Made by a program: the position numbers and the translations under genes. A DNA stretch of 35,255 nt from Gemmatimonas sp. (GTDB lineage Bacteria > Gemmatimonadota > Gemmatimonadetes > Gemmatimonadales > Gemmatimonadaceae). The stretch covers positions 1 through 35,255 of the forward strand of contig JANYJW010000018.1 of assembly GCA_025361705.1 (NCBI GenBank), given 5' to 3'. Shown piece after piece: positions 1 to 8,691 of the stretch; the first letter of the stretch is position 1, and each line of letters begins with the position of its first letter. The notes under the pieces are model-generated. The model saw nothing but the letters and a program-made list of their open reading frames with translations, was not told where the DNA came from and made no database searches.

Positions 1-148
1 GGTCGGGGGCAAGCCGCTTTTCCCACAGGGGCTTGGGGACGACGCCGAACATCGCGCCGCCGTCGAGCATCTGCCCGCCGGCCTGCAGGGCGTGTACGGT
101 ATAGCGCCCGATGCGGCGCGTCTGAACGAGCGGAGTAGGGACGGTCAT
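1..148 (-). CDS. MBL-fold metallohydrolase, N-terminal fragment
   Basis: Only the first 49 codons are in the window; the gene runs off the left edge. The start is the ATG at 148-146. The visible peptide contains LDGGAMFGVVPKPLWEK, which resembles the N-terminal strand region of metallo-beta-lactamase-fold hydrolases of the lactonase/quorum-quenching type (a 'DGGxMFGxVPKxLWE' start). The metal-binding HxHxDH motif would lie beyond the edge, so activity and substrate cannot be judged. The gene is downstream of the exonuclease gene on the same strand with a 19-base gap, so it may be the last gene of that run. The family call rests on this short segment alone. Confidence 0.6.
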   Translation of the reverse strand, partial: MTVPTPLVQTRRIGRYTVHALQAGGQMLDGGAMFGVVPKPLWEKRLAPD

Positions 149-167
149 CCGCCCAATCTAGCGCACC

Positions 168-839
168 CTATGCGCCCGGCCCCAGTCCCCGGTCGCTCAC
201 CCAGCGCGGCAGCGCGCTGCGCCGAGCCCGCGCGGCCACGGCGCGGCTCGCCAGCCAGCGGTACAGGCCCTCGAGCGTGTCCACCCCGTGCGGCTCGAGG
301 TCGCGCAGCAGCCCGAGCAGCACGCGCGCCGTGGCGCGCGCATCGCCCAGCGCGCGGTGGCGGCCGTCAATCTCCACGCCGTAGTGGTGCGCCACCGCGT
401 CGAGATTGCGCCGCGGCAGGTGCGCCAGCAGCCGGCGCGCCAGGCGCACGGTGCACAACGGCGCGCCCGTCAGCCCCTCGGCGCGTTCGGCGCGCGTGAA
501 CTCCATGGTCAGGAATCCCCAGTCGAACGCGGCGTTGTGCGCGACGAACGTGCGCCCCGCCAGCATGCGCGACAGCGTGTCCGCGATCGCATCAAACGCC
601 GGGGCGCCCGCGACCATCGCATTGGTAATGCCCGTGAGATCGGTGATCCGCCACGGGATCGGTCGCCCGGGATTCACCAGCGACTGGAACTCGTCCGTCA
701 CGACGCCGCATTCCACCACCACGGCCGCCACTTCGGTGACGCGGTCACCGCCCCCATGGCTGGTGCCCGTGGTCTCGACATCGACCACGACGAAACGGCA
801 TTCGGCGAGCGGCGGCATGACTGAACGGTACACGCGCAC
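168..839 (-). CDS. DEDDh 3'-5' exonuclease (DnaQ/RNase T superfamily)
   Basis: This 223-residue protein is a single exonuclease domain. The five DEDDh residues are visible: D20 and E22 in VVVDVETTG, D106 in HNAAFDWGFL, and H161 and D166 in HRALGDARAT. Such proteins remove nucleotides from 3' ends using two metal ions and act as polymerase III epsilon proofreaders or as stand-alone nucleases. No helicase, BRCT or GIY-YIG domain is attached, so the exact role (proofreading subunit or repair nuclease) is open. The residues before MPPLAECRF look unconserved, so an internal ATG at 818 is an alternative start. It lies 24 bases downstream of rsmA on the same strand. Confidence 0.85.
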   Translation of the reverse strand: MRVYRSVMPPLAECRFVVVDVETTGTSHGGGDRVTEVAAVVVECGVVTDEFQSLVNPGRPIPWRITDLTGITNAMVAGAPAFDAIADTLSRMLAGRTFVAHNAAFDWGFLTMEFTRAERAEGLTGAPLCTVRLARRLLAHLPRRNLDAVAHHYGVEIDGRHRALGDARATARVLLGLLRDLEPHGVDTLEGLYRWLASRAVAARARRSALPRWVSDRGLGPGA

Positions 840-863
840 GCCGCGCCGGAGTAGCGCGGCGCG

Positions 864-1658
864 CTACGCCCGGGTGGCCCGCAGCAGCCTCGCAAAATCC
901 GTCGGCGTCAGCACCTCGGGACGTGCGGCGGGATCCAATCCCGCCTCCGCCACCACGCGGTCCGCCGCGTCGGCGCCCAGCGTGCAGATGGTGCGCACCA
1001 CGCGGCGCAGCTGCTTGCGCCGCAGGCCAAACGCGGCCTGCACCAGCGCGCGGTAGCGATCTTCTTCCTCCGCCTCGAGCACCGGATCGGCGCGCGGCGT
1101 GATGCGCAGCACCGCGCTCTCCACCTTGGGCGGCGGCTGAAAGGCGCCCGCCGGCACCTTGAATACGAGCTCCGCCTGCGCCACCGACTGCACGTTCACT
1201 GACAGCGCACCGTAGTTCTCACTGCCCGCGGGCGCCACCACGCGTTCGGCCACTTCACGCTGCACCAGGTAGACCGCACGCATGGGGCGCGGCCGCTTGA
1301 GCGCGTGAAACATGATGGGCGTCGTGATGTTGTACGGGACGTTGCCGGCCAACACGAACGGCCCGTCGACGAGCGCGCCGAAGTTGGTGTCGAGCACGTC
1401 CGCCTCCACCACGACCAGCCGCCCATCGCCGGCGTATCGTTCGCGCAGCAGCCGCGCGAGATCGCGATCGACCTCGATGGCAATCACGCGCCCCGCGCGC
1501 TGCATCAGCACCTCCGTCAGCGCCCCGCGCCCCGGCCCGATCTCGATCACGGTCTCCTCGGCCGTCGGCGCGAGCGCGTCCACGATGCGGCCGAGGATGC
1601 GCGGATCGGTCAGGAAGTGCTGGCCGAGGCGCTTGCGGGGTGCGGGGTAGGAATTCAC
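864..1658 (-). CDS. rsmA: 16S rRNA (adenine1518-N6/adenine1519-N6)-dimethyltransferase
   Basis: RsmA (KsgA) dimethylates two adjacent adenines in the 3'-terminal hairpin of 16S rRNA late in 30S assembly, using S-adenosylmethionine. Seen here: the N-terminal KRLGQHFLTDP signature (residues 9-19), the SAM-binding IGPGRG (40-45) and the NVPY catalytic motif (106-109). I chose the GTG at 1658 because it puts VNSYPAPRKRLGQHF at the usual distance and gives 264 residues, normal for the family. The reading frame is open further upstream, but that part would overlap the phosphatase gene and encodes unconserved, satellite-like sequence. It follows the partner-switching genes on the same strand after 46 bases. 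Confidence 0.95.
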   Translation of the reverse strand: MNSYPAPRKRLGQHFLTDPRILGRIVDALAPTAEETVIEIGPGRGALTEVLMQRAGRVIAIEVDRDLARLLRERYAGDGRLVVVEADVLDTNFGALVDGPFVLAGNVPYNITTPIMFHALKRPRPMRAVYLVQREVAERVVAPAGSENYGALSVNVQSVAQAELVFKVPAGAFQPPPKVESAVLRITPRADPVLEAEEEDRYRALVQAAFGLRRKQLRRVVRTICTLGADAADRVVAEAGLDPAARPEVLTPTDFARLLRATRA

Positions 1659-1704
1659 TGAAATGAAGCGACGTCTGCCGTCGGCCACCTGCCATCGCCC
1701 GCCC
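1659..1704 (-). repeat. Degenerate GGCAGAT-type satellite remnant between rsmA and the phosphatase gene
   Basis: Read on the minus strand this 46-base gap contains GATGGCAGGTGGCCGACGGC and then GGCAGACG. It looks like a decayed form of the 7-bp GGCAGAT satellite seen at 17131, 22621 and 30045. It is short and imperfect, so membership of the family is an inference. Confidence 0.4.
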
Positions 1705-3300
1705 TCACGCCGGCCTCGCCGTGCGCAACACCACGATCGCCTGATCATCCCGCGGCGGCACCGCGCCCATGTGCCCAGCGACCAGGGCAAACACGCCGTC
1801 GACGATGCGCCACGGCGCCTCCGCGCGGCGCGCCGTCACTACTTCCAGCACGGGCGCCTCGCCCAGGCGTTTCTTCTCGCTGCTGCGGGCATCGGGAATG
1901 CCATCGGTGAACAGCACCAGCAGGTCGTCGTCGCGCCACGCCATGGACGACGCGTGCGGCGCGTAGTCCACCAGGCCCAGCGGCGGGTCGGTGGCGCCCA
2001 GCCGCGTGGCCGTGCCGTCGGCGGCCAGCACAAACGCGTGCGGATGGCCGGCATTGCACCACGAAAGCGTGCCGGCGCGCGGGTCGATGATCGCGTAGCA
2101 GACGGTCATGAACATCTCCGTCTCCCGCAGTTCGTCGGCCAACGACACGAGCAGCGCGCCCATGGTCGCCGCGGGATCCACCGACCCGCGCGCGTGAATG
2201 GCCGTGGCACTCATCGCGAGCGCCATGATGAGCGCCGACCGGTAGCCGTGGCCCGACGCATCGCCCACCATCACGCCCAGCTTGCCGTCGCCCAGTCGGA
2301 ACAGGTTGTAGAAATCGCCCCCCACGCTCTCGGCGGGCGACACCTGCGCCGCGCAGTCGGCTTCGGGGGCGAGTGACCCTGGCAGCGGCAGCAACTTCAT
2401 CTGCAGGTCGTTCGCGAGCTCCATTTCACGCGTCAGTTCGGCCTGTGCCAGCGACGCGCTCACGAGCTTGGTGTTCTGGATGGTCGTCCCCACCTGCGTG
2501 GCAATGGCCGTCACGAGCTTCTGGTCGCTCGCCGTGAATGGCTGCGACCCGCGCCGCCCCGACAAATTCACCACGCCCAGCGCCGTGCCGCCCTGCGGCG
2601 TGGCGAGCATGATTGGCACGCTGAGCATCGCCCCGCGCCGAATGGGGGCTTCCACGTCGCTCTGCATCGCCCCGTCGGCCACCAGCAGCGAGTGGTGCGA
2701 CCGGAAGACGCGCGCCGTAACCGCCGAGGGATCGTCGGCGGCGATGGCGGCCAGCGGGCCGGTGGCGCCGAGCACGGCCACAGGATTCAGCAGGCCCGTC
2801 GTGCGTTCAATCACGTAAATCGCGCCGCGGCGCGCGCCGACGGTTTCGCTGATCTCGGTCAGGATCGTCTTGGCTGCGGCGTCCAGCGACACCGTGCGGC
2901 CGAGGATCTCTCCGATCGAATACAGCAGGTTGATCTCTTCGTAGCGTTCGGCAAGGTCCTGCGCCGCATGGCTCACCTCGAGCTGCGACCGCATCACCTG
3001 CGTCGAGACAGGCAGCAGCAGTGTGGCGCCCAGCCGCACGGTCGCGTGCTCAGGGAACGGCCCCACGCACAGCCACGACGGGCGGGCGCCCGGAATGCGC
3101 GACACCACCTGCCACCCGCCGGGCACTTCGGTCTCGAGCGACCCCTCGGCCGGGCGGCGGTCGGGTGACGGCGCGACGGCCTCGCCCGGGTCGCCGCCTT
3201 CGATGTGCAGCGGGTCGTGCGGCGCCGACTGCACCCAGACCGACGCTGGGCATCCAGTGGCCTCGCGAAAGGCCGACAGGACCGCGTCGAGGTCACTCAC
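1705..3300 (-). CDS. GAF-domain PP2C-type serine phosphatase (RsbU/SpoIIE-like)
   Basis: A 531-residue predicted cytoplasmic phosphatase. After an unassigned N-terminal part, a GAF-type sensor domain spans about residues 125-280, and a SpoIIE/PPM phosphatase domain covers about 300-531. Metal-binding motifs are intact: GGDF (327-330), GDASGHG (346-352), FTDG (464-467) and DDQ (518-520). In partner-switching systems such enzymes dephosphorylate the STAS antagonist so that it can sequester the anti-sigma kinase. I chose the GTG at 3300 because it overlaps the kinase stop by four bases (GTGA); the longer open frame upstream is arginine-rich and unconserved. What the GAF domain senses is unknown. 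It is the third gene of a STAS-kinase-phosphatase set. Confidence 0.9.
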   Translation of the reverse strand: MSDLDAVLSAFREATGCPASVWVQSAPHDPLHIEGGDPGEAVAPSPDRRPAEGSLETEVPGGWQVVSRIPGARPSWLCVGPFPEHATVRLGATLLLPVSTQVMRSQLEVSHAAQDLAERYEEINLLYSIGEILGRTVSLDAAAKTILTEISETVGARRGAIYVIERTTGLLNPVAVLGATGPLAAIAADDPSAVTARVFRSHHSLLVADGAMQSDVEAPIRRGAMLSVPIMLATPQGGTALGVVNLSGRRGSQPFTASDQKLVTAIATQVGTTIQNTKLVSASLAQAELTREMELANDLQMKLLPLPGSLAPEADCAAQVSPAESVGGDFYNLFRLGDGKLGVMVGDASGHGYRSALIMALAMSATAIHARGSVDPAATMGALLVSLADELRETEMFMTVCYAIIDPRAGTLSWCNAGHPHAFVLAADGTATRLGATDPPLGLVDYAPHASSMAWRDDDLLVLFTDGIPDARSSEKKRLGEAPVLEVVTARRAEAPWRIVDGVFALVAGHMGAVPPRDDQAIVVLRTARPA

Positions 3301-3740
3301 GCGGCGCGACCGTCGGACGATCGGCGGCGGAGCGTGAGGCGCACCACGTTGCCGCGCGCGCGGAACTGCTCCACGCGGTCCATCAGGCGGCGCATCAGGA
3401 ACAACCCGCGCCCGTCCTCGCGGTCGAGGTTGTCGGCCGTGGTCGGGTCGAGCGTGCAGGCGTCGAGGTCGAAGCCGAGCCCGTCGTCTTCCACCTCGAC
3501 GACGAGGAGGTGTGCGTCGACCACCACGCGCACGCGCACCGACTTGCCGCGATCCTCGCGGTTGCCGCGGAGGATGGCGTTCGACAGCGCCTCGGTGAGG
3601 GCCACCGGAATGTGGAACGCCAGATGGTTGCCCGAAAATGCCGCCGCCTCGCACGCGCGGAGCACCTGCGCCACCACCGCCTCAATGCAGCCGACGTCGC
3701 TCGGTATCTCCAGCTCGAGCGGCATGGAGCCCTGCGCCAC
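3297..3740 (-). CDS. Anti-sigma factor-type serine kinase (RsbW/SpoIIAB-like HATPase)
   Basis: A 147-residue single GHKL ATPase domain. The N-box is seen as E50-ALSN-A with N54, the G1 box as DDGLGFD (85-91) and the G2 box as GRGLFLM (110-116). RsbW-type proteins phosphorylate a STAS antagonist on serine and, when free, bind a sigma factor. The gene directly follows the STAS gene: its GTG at 3740 abuts the STAS stop. An ATG at 3725 (MPLELEIPSD) is an equally reasonable start and fits the domain edge better. Its 3' end overlaps the phosphatase start by four bases. No sigma factor gene lies nearby, so the final target is unknown and need not be a sigma factor. Confidence 0.9.
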   Translation of the reverse strand: MAQGSMPLELEIPSDVGCIEAVVAQVLRACEAAAFSGNHLAFHIPVALTEALSNAILRGNREDRGKSVRVRVVVDAHLLVVEVEDDGLGFDLDACTLDPTTADNLDREDGRGLFLMRRLMDRVEQFRARGNVVRLTLRRRSSDGRAA

Positions 3741-4073
3741 TCAGAAACTCTCGAGGGCGCGGTCGCGGCTCTCCGAAATCTGGAAGAGCGTGTCAAGCTT
3801 GGTGAGCTCGAACAAGGTCTGGAGGTCGTCGTTGAGATTGGCGAGGCGCAGGTCGCCGCCGCTCTCGCGGATCTTCTTGGCGAGCGACACCAGCACGCCC
3901 AGTCCCGAGCTGTCGATGTAGGTGGTCTTCTCGAAATCCACGAGCACCTTGCGGGCCCCGGTCTCAAGCTCCTCGAGCACCTTCTGCTTCAGTTCCTGGC
4001 GATTGCCGACGATCAGCGTGCCTTCCACCTCGAAGATCGTGACGTCGTTTGCCTTCTTGACGGTGAAGCTCAT
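3741..4073 (-). CDS. STAS-domain anti-sigma factor antagonist (RsbV/SpoIIAA-like)
   Basis: A 110-residue STAS domain with the phospho-acceptor loop TTYIDSSGLGVLVSLAKK (residues 50-67). One of S55/S56 is the expected target of the neighbouring kinase, and D54 is the conserved acidic residue. Unphosphorylated antagonists bind the RsbW-type kinase and release its other partner. Order and spacing (antagonist, kinase, phosphatase, with abutting or overlapping ends) indicate one transcriptional and functional unit. The protein starts MSFTVKKANDVTIFEVEG, a normal STAS first strand. It is 30 bases downstream of the phosphate acetyltransferase gene, so the module may share that gene's transcript. Confidence 0.92.
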   Translation of the reverse strand: MSFTVKKANDVTIFEVEGTLIVGNRQELKQKVLEELETGARKVLVDFEKTTYIDSSGLGVLVSLAKKIRESGGDLRLANLNDDLQTLFELTKLDTLFQISESRDRALESF

Positions 4074-4103
4074 GACGAGTGCGTCCTCGGGAGTTGTGAA
4101 CGT

Positions 4104-5129
4104 TCAGCGGGCGCGGCCGTCGGCCGGTCCCTGCGACAGCAGGGCGGTGACGGCGGCTACATCAAAAATGGCATCAGGGCCCGCGCCGCGCGAGAGATCA
4201 GACACCGGAAGTGCCAACCCTTGCAGAATGGGCCCGATGGCGCGGGCCCCGGCCAGGCGCTCCGTCAGCTTGTACGCAATGTTGCCGGCGTCGAGGTCGG
4301 GGAAGACCAGCACGTTGGCCGTCCCGCCCACGGGGCTCTCGGGCGTCTTGCGCACCGCCACCTCGGGCACGAGCGCCGCATCGCCCTGCAGTTCGCCATC
4401 CACCACGAGGTCCGGCGCGCGGGCACGGATGAGCGCCAACGCCGCACGCACCCGTTCCACCGAGGGTGATTCCGCACTCCCCTTGGTGCTGAAGGAGAGC
4501 AACGCCACCCGAGGTTCGTCCCCCACGATCCGCCGCCGCGCCCATGCCGCCGCAATTGCGATGTCGGCCAGCTGGGAGGCCGTAGGCTCAGGCACCACCG
4601 CACAATCGGTAAACGTCAGTACGCGCTCCCCTGCCCCCTGGCCCACGCCGTGCCCGTGCCCCCCATCAAGCACCATATAGAAGGCAGATGATACCGTCTC
4701 CACCCCCGGCGCCCTCCCAATCAACCAGAGCGCGTACCGCAGCACGTCGGCGGTGGTGCGCACCGCGCCCGCCACCACGCCATGCACCGCCCGCTCGTGC
4801 AGCAGCCACATGGCAAAGACCAGCGGATCGTGCGCAAGGCGCTGCGCGCCTTCCAGGGAGAGTCCGCGATGCGCCCGCGCCAGGATGAGCGCCTCCACCA
4901 ACCGCTCGTCCTGCGCGTCGCGCGCGGGATCCACGCACTCCGCCCCCGTGGCGCGCGCCGCGTCGTGCGTCTCGGGCGCCGCGGGATCGAGCACCAGCAC
5001 CGGCAGCGCCACCCCTTCGCGACGCAGCCGTCGCACGGCCTCGAGCACCCGCGCATCCGCCGCCTCGGCAAACGCGAGACGGCGGGGCGATTCAGCGGCG
5101 CGGGCGTGCAGGGTGGAGAGAAAGTTCAC
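4104..5129 (-). CDS. pta: Phosphate acetyltransferase (phosphotransacetylase)
   Basis: This 341-residue protein belongs to the phosphate acetyl/butyryltransferase family, which converts acetyl-CoA and phosphate to acetyl phosphate and CoA. Family blocks seen: [20 protein letters not shown] (115-134), [19 protein letters not shown] (173-191), [16 protein letters not shown] (212-227), [16 protein letters not shown] (246-261), [19 protein letters not shown] (265-283) and the [16 protein letters not shown] end (300-315). The length matches the short, single-domain Pta class. Residues about 155-168 ([12 protein letters not shown]) are a low-complexity insertion made of the same hexamer satellite seen elsewhere in the window. 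No acetate kinase gene is adjacent. The start is GTG at 5129 with no clear Shine-Dalgarno. A butyryl-transferring variant cannot be excluded. Confidence 0.88.
   Translation of the reverse strand: MNFLSTLHARAAESPRRLAFAEAADARVLEAVRRLRREGVALPVLVLDPAAPETHDAARATGAECVDPARDAQDERLVEALILARAHRGLSLEGAQRLAHDPLVFAMWLLHERAVHGVVAGAVRTTADVLRYALWLIGRAPGVETVSSAFYMVLDGGHGHGVGQGAGERVLTFTDCAVVPEPTASQLADIAIAAAWARRRIVGDEPRVALLSFSTKGSAESPSVERVRAALALIRARAPDLVVDGELQGDAALVPEVAVRKTPESPVGGTANVLVFPDLDAGNIAYKLTERLAGARAIGPILQGLALPVSDLSRGAGPDAIFDVAAVTALLSQGPADGRAR
4626..4667 (-). repeat. GGGCAC-type hexamer satellite inserted in frame in pta
   Basis: Read on the minus strand, this stretch is built from GGGCAC, GTGGGC and GGGGCA units and encodes [12 protein letters not shown] inside the enzyme. 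It closely resembles the tract at 32746-32811 in another gene and the intergenic tract at 20706-20779. Its length is a multiple of three, so the frame is kept. Confidence 0.6.
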
Positions 5130-5189
5130 GGGAAATTGAGTGCAGGCTGATTGCGTGTACCGAGTGACCCTGGGAGCGATGCCGTGGGC

Positions 5190-5675
5190 TCAGCCCTCGG
5201 CGAACTTCCGTTGCAACGCCTCCGCCACCACCGGATGCACCAGCGACCGAATGTCCCCGCCGAACCGCGCCACCTCGCGCACCATGCTCGAACTGATGTA
5301 CGTGGTGTCGAGCGACGGGACCATGAAGACCGTCTCCATGGCGGGCGCCAGATGGCGGTTCATCAGCGCCATCTGGTATTCGTACTCGTAGTCGCTCACG
5401 GCGCGCAGGCCGCGGATGAGCACGGGCACGTCGAGCGACAGCGCGAACTCCACCAGCAGGCCCTGGAACGACCGCACCACCACGCGCGGATCGTCGTCGA
5501 GCGACGCGCGAATGAGCGCCTCGCGCTCCTCCACCGTAAAGAGCGACTGCTTCTGCAGGTTCACCGCCACCGCCACCACCAGCGTGTCGACGAAGCCGAG
5601 CGACCGCTTGATGAGATCGGTGTGCCCGTTGGTGATCGGGTCGAAGCTGCCAGCGTACAGTGCCACCTTGGGCAT
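5190..5675 (-). CDS. coaD: Pantetheine-phosphate adenylyltransferase
   Basis: CoaD transfers AMP from ATP to 4'-phosphopantetheine, the penultimate step of coenzyme A synthesis. The 161-residue protein starts MPKVALYAGSFDPITNGH, with the nucleotidyltransferase T-x-G-H motif at residues 15-18, and carries the family blocks VLIRGLRAVSDYEYE and TYISSSMVREVARFGGD. The length is typical. I chose the ATG at 5675 because it matches the family N-terminus and lies one base after the rsmD stop (TGA-C-ATG). The longer frame adds residues from the rsmD region. The rsmD-coaD pairing is common in many bacteria and supports both calls. Confidence 0.96.
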   Translation of the reverse strand: MPKVALYAGSFDPITNGHTDLIKRSLGFVDTLVVAVAVNLQKQSLFTVEEREALIRASLDDDPRVVVRSFQGLLVEFALSLDVPVLIRGLRAVSDYEYEYQMALMNRHLAPAMETVFMVPSLDTTYISSSMVREVARFGGDIRSLVHPVVAEALQRKFAEG

Positions 5676-5676
5676 G

Positions 5677-6192
5677 TCAGTCCCTGAAAAAGGTGATCGC
5701 CGTATCTCCGTAACGGCGGGGATCCCCCGCCCCGGGGAGGGGCTCACGCGGCGAATGCTCTACGCCAAGAATGTGCGCGAACGCGGCGGCAAGCCAGCGG
5801 TCGGCCACGGCCGTGGCCAGTCCCTGTTCGTACGGCGGGTCGGCAAAGGCAATGTCAAACGCGCCCACGTCCAGCCCCTGCACGAACCGCACGGCATCGG
5901 TGCGCACGATGGTCACGCGATCCTCGGCGCCCAGCGTCGCCACATTCGCGCGCAGCGCGGCCAGCGCCTTGGGGTCGTCCTCGACGAACGTTGCCACGGC
6001 CGCGCCGCGCGACAGCGCCTCGAGCCCCAGCGCGCCCGAGCCGGCAAACAGGTCGAGCACACGCGCCCCGACCATCGAGGGCTGGAGAATGCTCATCCAC
6101 GCCTCGCGCGCCCGGTCCGTGGTGGGACGGGTGGTGCGTCCCGCCGGTGCCGCGAGCGGTCGCCCGCGCCATTCGCCCGCGATGATCCTCAC
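5677..6192 (-). CDS. rsmD: 16S rRNA (guanine966-N2)-methyltransferase
   Basis: RsmD methylates G966 of 16S rRNA with SAM. The 171-residue protein begins VRIIAGEWRGRPL, has the SAM motif DLFAGSGALGLEALSRG (47-63), and the catalytic DPPY at 118-121 followed by EQG. The GTG start at 6192 overlaps the recJ stop by four bases (GTGA), which fixes the start; the longer open frame upstream is antisense-like arginine-rich sequence. It is co-transcribed with recJ upstream and coaD downstream, judging by spacing. Confidence 0.93.
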   Translation of the reverse strand: MRIIAGEWRGRPLAAPAGRTTRPTTDRAREAWMSILQPSMVGARVLDLFAGSGALGLEALSRGAAVATFVEDDPKALAALRANVATLGAEDRVTIVRTDAVRFVQGLDVGAFDIAFADPPYEQGLATAVADRWLAAAFAHILGVEHSPREPLPGAGDPRRYGDTAITFFRD

Positions 6193-7931
6193 GCATCGGC
6201 CTCCGCGTGGAAGTCCACGAGCACCGCCTGCAGCGTGCTGGCGTTGCGGAACTCGTTGCGATCGAGCTTGTACGCAATCTCGATCGTCCCCGATCGCGCG
6301 GCGACGAGTTCGCCCGCGCGGTGCGCCAGCCCCCACCCCACGGCCTCCAGCGGGCCGCGCGACGTGGCGAGCCGCACCTTGATGCCGTCGGTGCCAATGC
6401 GGTCGGGCCCCGCGACCACGCGCACGCCCGTCGCCGAAAACACCGGCCCCGGATTGCCGATGCCGCACGGCTCCATGTGGCGCAGCAGCTTTTCGAGTTC
6501 GTCGGTGGCATCGTCGAGCGGCAGCGCGAGGTCCACCCTGAGCTCGGGCACCAGATCGTTCGCCGTGAGCCGCGCCCGCGCCACTTCATTGAAGCGCACC
6601 GCAAACTCGTCCAGGCGGCTCGCATCGATGGTGAGCCCCGCCGCCGCCTTGTGGCCGCCGTGGCGCAACAGCAGGTCGCCGCACGCCGCCAGCGCCGCGT
6701 GCAGGTCGAACGCCGGGATCGACCGCCCCGAACCCTTGCCGATGCCGTCCTCCACTGCAATGAGCACCGCGGGCCGCCCGGTCTGCTCGACGATGCGCGA
6801 CGCGACAATGCCGATGACGCCGGGATGCCAGTCGGTGCCGTGCAGCACAAGCCCCCACGTGTCGTCGAGGTTCATCGCGCCCACGCGGCGCAGCGCGTCG
6901 TCGAGCATCCGCCGGTCGAGTTCCTGCCGCTCGCGATTCATCTCCTCGCACTGCCGCGCCAGTTGATGGGCCTCGGCCTCGTCGTCGCCCAGCAGCAGGC
7001 GCACGCCATCGCCAGCGCGCCCGATGCGCCCGAGCGCATTGAGGCGCGGCGCCAGAATGAACCCCACGCGCCCCGCCGTAATCTCCTTGGCATCGAGTCC
7101 CGCGGCGCGCACCAGCGCCCGCAGCCCGGCACTGCGCGACTCGCGAATCAGCGGCAGCCCGCGCCGCACAAATGCCCGGTTCTCCCCCCGCAGCGGCGCC
7201 ACGTCGGCCACGGTGGCCAGCGCCACCAAGTCGAGCATGTTGAGCACCACATTCTCATTGCCGCCCAGCGCGCGGGTGAGCGCCAGCGCCAACTTGAACG
7301 CCACCCCAACCGCCGCGAGATCCTTGTCGGGCGACGTGTCGTCAATGCGCCGCGGATTGAGCACCGCGTGCGCTGCGGGCAGGGGCCCGCCCGGCAGGTG
7401 ATGGTCGCTCACAATCACGTCCACGCCCGCGTCCTGCAGGGCCTGCACGCTTTCCACCGCACTCGTCCCGCAGTCGCACGTGAGCACCACGGTCGCGCCG
7501 AGGGCGAGCGCCGCCTGCACGCCGGCCGGCCCCAGGTCGTAGCCGTCGGTCATGCGGCTGGGAATGAACGGCGTCACGTCGCCACCCAGCGCGCGCAGCG
7601 CGCGCGTCATCAGCGTGGTGGAGCACATGCCATCCACGTCGTAGTCGCCGTGCACCAGAATCTTCTCGCGTGCGGAGATCGCGCGCGACAGCCGCGCAAC
7701 CGCCACGTCGAGGTCCTTCAGCAACTCGGGGGCATGCAACTGATCGAGCTGCGGCCGCAGGTAGCGGCGTGCATCGCCTGCATTGGACAGGCCGCGCGCC
7801 ACCAGCAGCGCGCACAGCGCCTCGGGCAGCGCGAGCGCCTCCTGCAGCGCACGCACGGCCTCCGCCGCAGGCTGCGGGGTGCGCAACCAGCGCGCCGCAC
7901 TGCGGCGCCGGGGGAGCGGTGGTGCGGTCAT
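6189..7931 (-). CDS. recJ: Single-stranded-DNA-specific exonuclease RecJ
   Basis: RecJ degrades single-stranded DNA 5' to 3' in recombination and mismatch repair. The 580-residue protein shows DHH-phosphoesterase motifs: HGDYDVDG (94-101, with metal-binding D96, D98 and D100), TCDCGTS (151-157) and SDHHLPGGPLP (175-185). Later come the DHHA1 region (TDWHPGVIGIVASRIVEQ and GSGRSIPAFDLHAAL) and a C-terminal OB-like part. The length is normal for the family. The ATG at 7931 gives MTAPPLPRRRSAARW. The gene overlaps rsmD by four bases and lies 38 bases after the zinc-ribbon gene. Confidence 0.95.
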   Translation of the reverse strand: MTAPPLPRRRSAARWLRTPQPAAEAVRALQEALALPEALCALLVARGLSNAGDARRYLRPQLDQLHAPELLKDLDVAVARLSRAISAREKILVHGDYDVDGMCSTTLMTRALRALGGDVTPFIPSRMTDGYDLGPAGVQAALALGATVVLTCDCGTSAVESVQALQDAGVDVIVSDHHLPGGPLPAAHAVLNPRRIDDTSPDKDLAAVGVAFKLALALTRALGGNENVVLNMLDLVALATVADVAPLRGENRAFVRRGLPLIRESRSAGLRALVRAAGLDAKEITAGRVGFILAPRLNALGRIGRAGDGVRLLLGDDEAEAHQLARQCEEMNRERQELDRRMLDDALRRVGAMNLDDTWGLVLHGTDWHPGVIGIVASRIVEQTGRPAVLIAVEDGIGKGSGRSIPAFDLHAALAACGDLLLRHGGHKAAAGLTIDASRLDEFAVRFNEVARARLTANDLVPELRVDLALPLDDATDELEKLLRHMEPCGIGNPGPVFSATGVRVVAGPDRIGTDGIKVRLATSRGPLEAVGWGLAHRAGELVAARSGTIEIAYKLDRNEFRNASTLQAVLVDFHAEADA

Positions 7932-7969
7932 GCCCTAGGGTCGGCCGCAGCCTGCGTCAGGCGCCACCA

Positions 7970-8674
7970 TTACTCCGCGAAATACATCAGAACGCCGCAC
8001 GCCTCGCACACGTCGATGCCCCCGTGGTTCGACATCTGGTTGCGCCGCTGCATCGGGACGGCCGTGTTGCACGCGCTGCACGCCAGCCCTTGCACCGCCC
8101 ACGCCGCCTGCGATTTGCGCCGAATGCGGATCTTGTCGTACTTGCCCAGCAGGTTCACCGGCACATGCACCGCCTTTTCCGCCCGCTTGGCGCGCGCCAC
8201 GGCCAGTTCGCCATCAATCACCGCCTGCTCAGCGGCCACCACCCCGCGCGCCTCGGACTGCTCGGCCGTGCACGCGTCCAGCGCGCCCTGATGCGTGTGC
8301 TGGCTGGCACGCGCCTCTTCGAGCCGGCGATTGACGCTCACCAGCTCCGCTTCCTCGTTGGCGACGATCTTGCGCGCCTCTTCCATCTGCGCCACGGCGG
8401 CGGTGGCCTGCCGCATCGTCTTCACCGCGTCCATCGCCGTCTGGTTGTGCTCGATCAGCGCCTTGTGCTCGGCAATCTTGTCGCGGAGGAACGCCTGCTT
8501 CTTCTCCTCGGCCGTCACCACCGTCGTCGCGCGCTCCAGCTCGGCGGCAATGCGCGTGCGCTTCACGTCCAGTTCCTTCAGTCGCGGCAACAGCGCCGAC
8601 AGCCGCTCTTCGAGCCCATGGATCTCGGTGTCATCAAGCTGCACCGCCAACAACGCTTCGAGTTCTTGCTGCAC
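7970..8674 (-). CDS. Coiled-coil zinc-ribbon protein (DUF164/CT398-like)
   Basis: A 234-residue cytoplasmic protein with a long helical coiled coil (about residues 1-165, rich in E, A, L, K) followed by a C-terminal C4 zinc ribbon: LACSACN ... DVCEACGVLMYF. This layout matches the widespread 'C4-type zinc ribbon' family, whose proposed roles include nucleic-acid binding; the function is not settled. The start is GTG at 8674, preceded by a good GGAGGGG site. The gene sits between dnaG and recJ on the same strand, so it is probably co-expressed with replication and repair genes. Confidence 0.8.
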   Translation of the reverse strand: MQQELEALLAVQLDDTEIHGLEERLSALLPRLKELDVKRTRIAAELERATTVVTAEEKKQAFLRDKIAEHKALIEHNQTAMDAVKTMRQATAAVAQMEEARKIVANEEAELVSVNRRLEEARASQHTHQGALDACTAEQSEARGVVAAEQAVIDGELAVARAKRAEKAVHVPVNLLGKYDKIRIRRKSQAAWAVQGLACSACNTAVPMQRRNQMSNHGGIDVCEACGVLMYFAE

Positions 8675-8691
8675 GCATCCCCTCCGTGGTG

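Noticed and set aside
6207..8291. 694-codon open frame antisense to recJ
   Set aside because: Composition-driven shadow; recJ on the other strand carries all DHH motifs.
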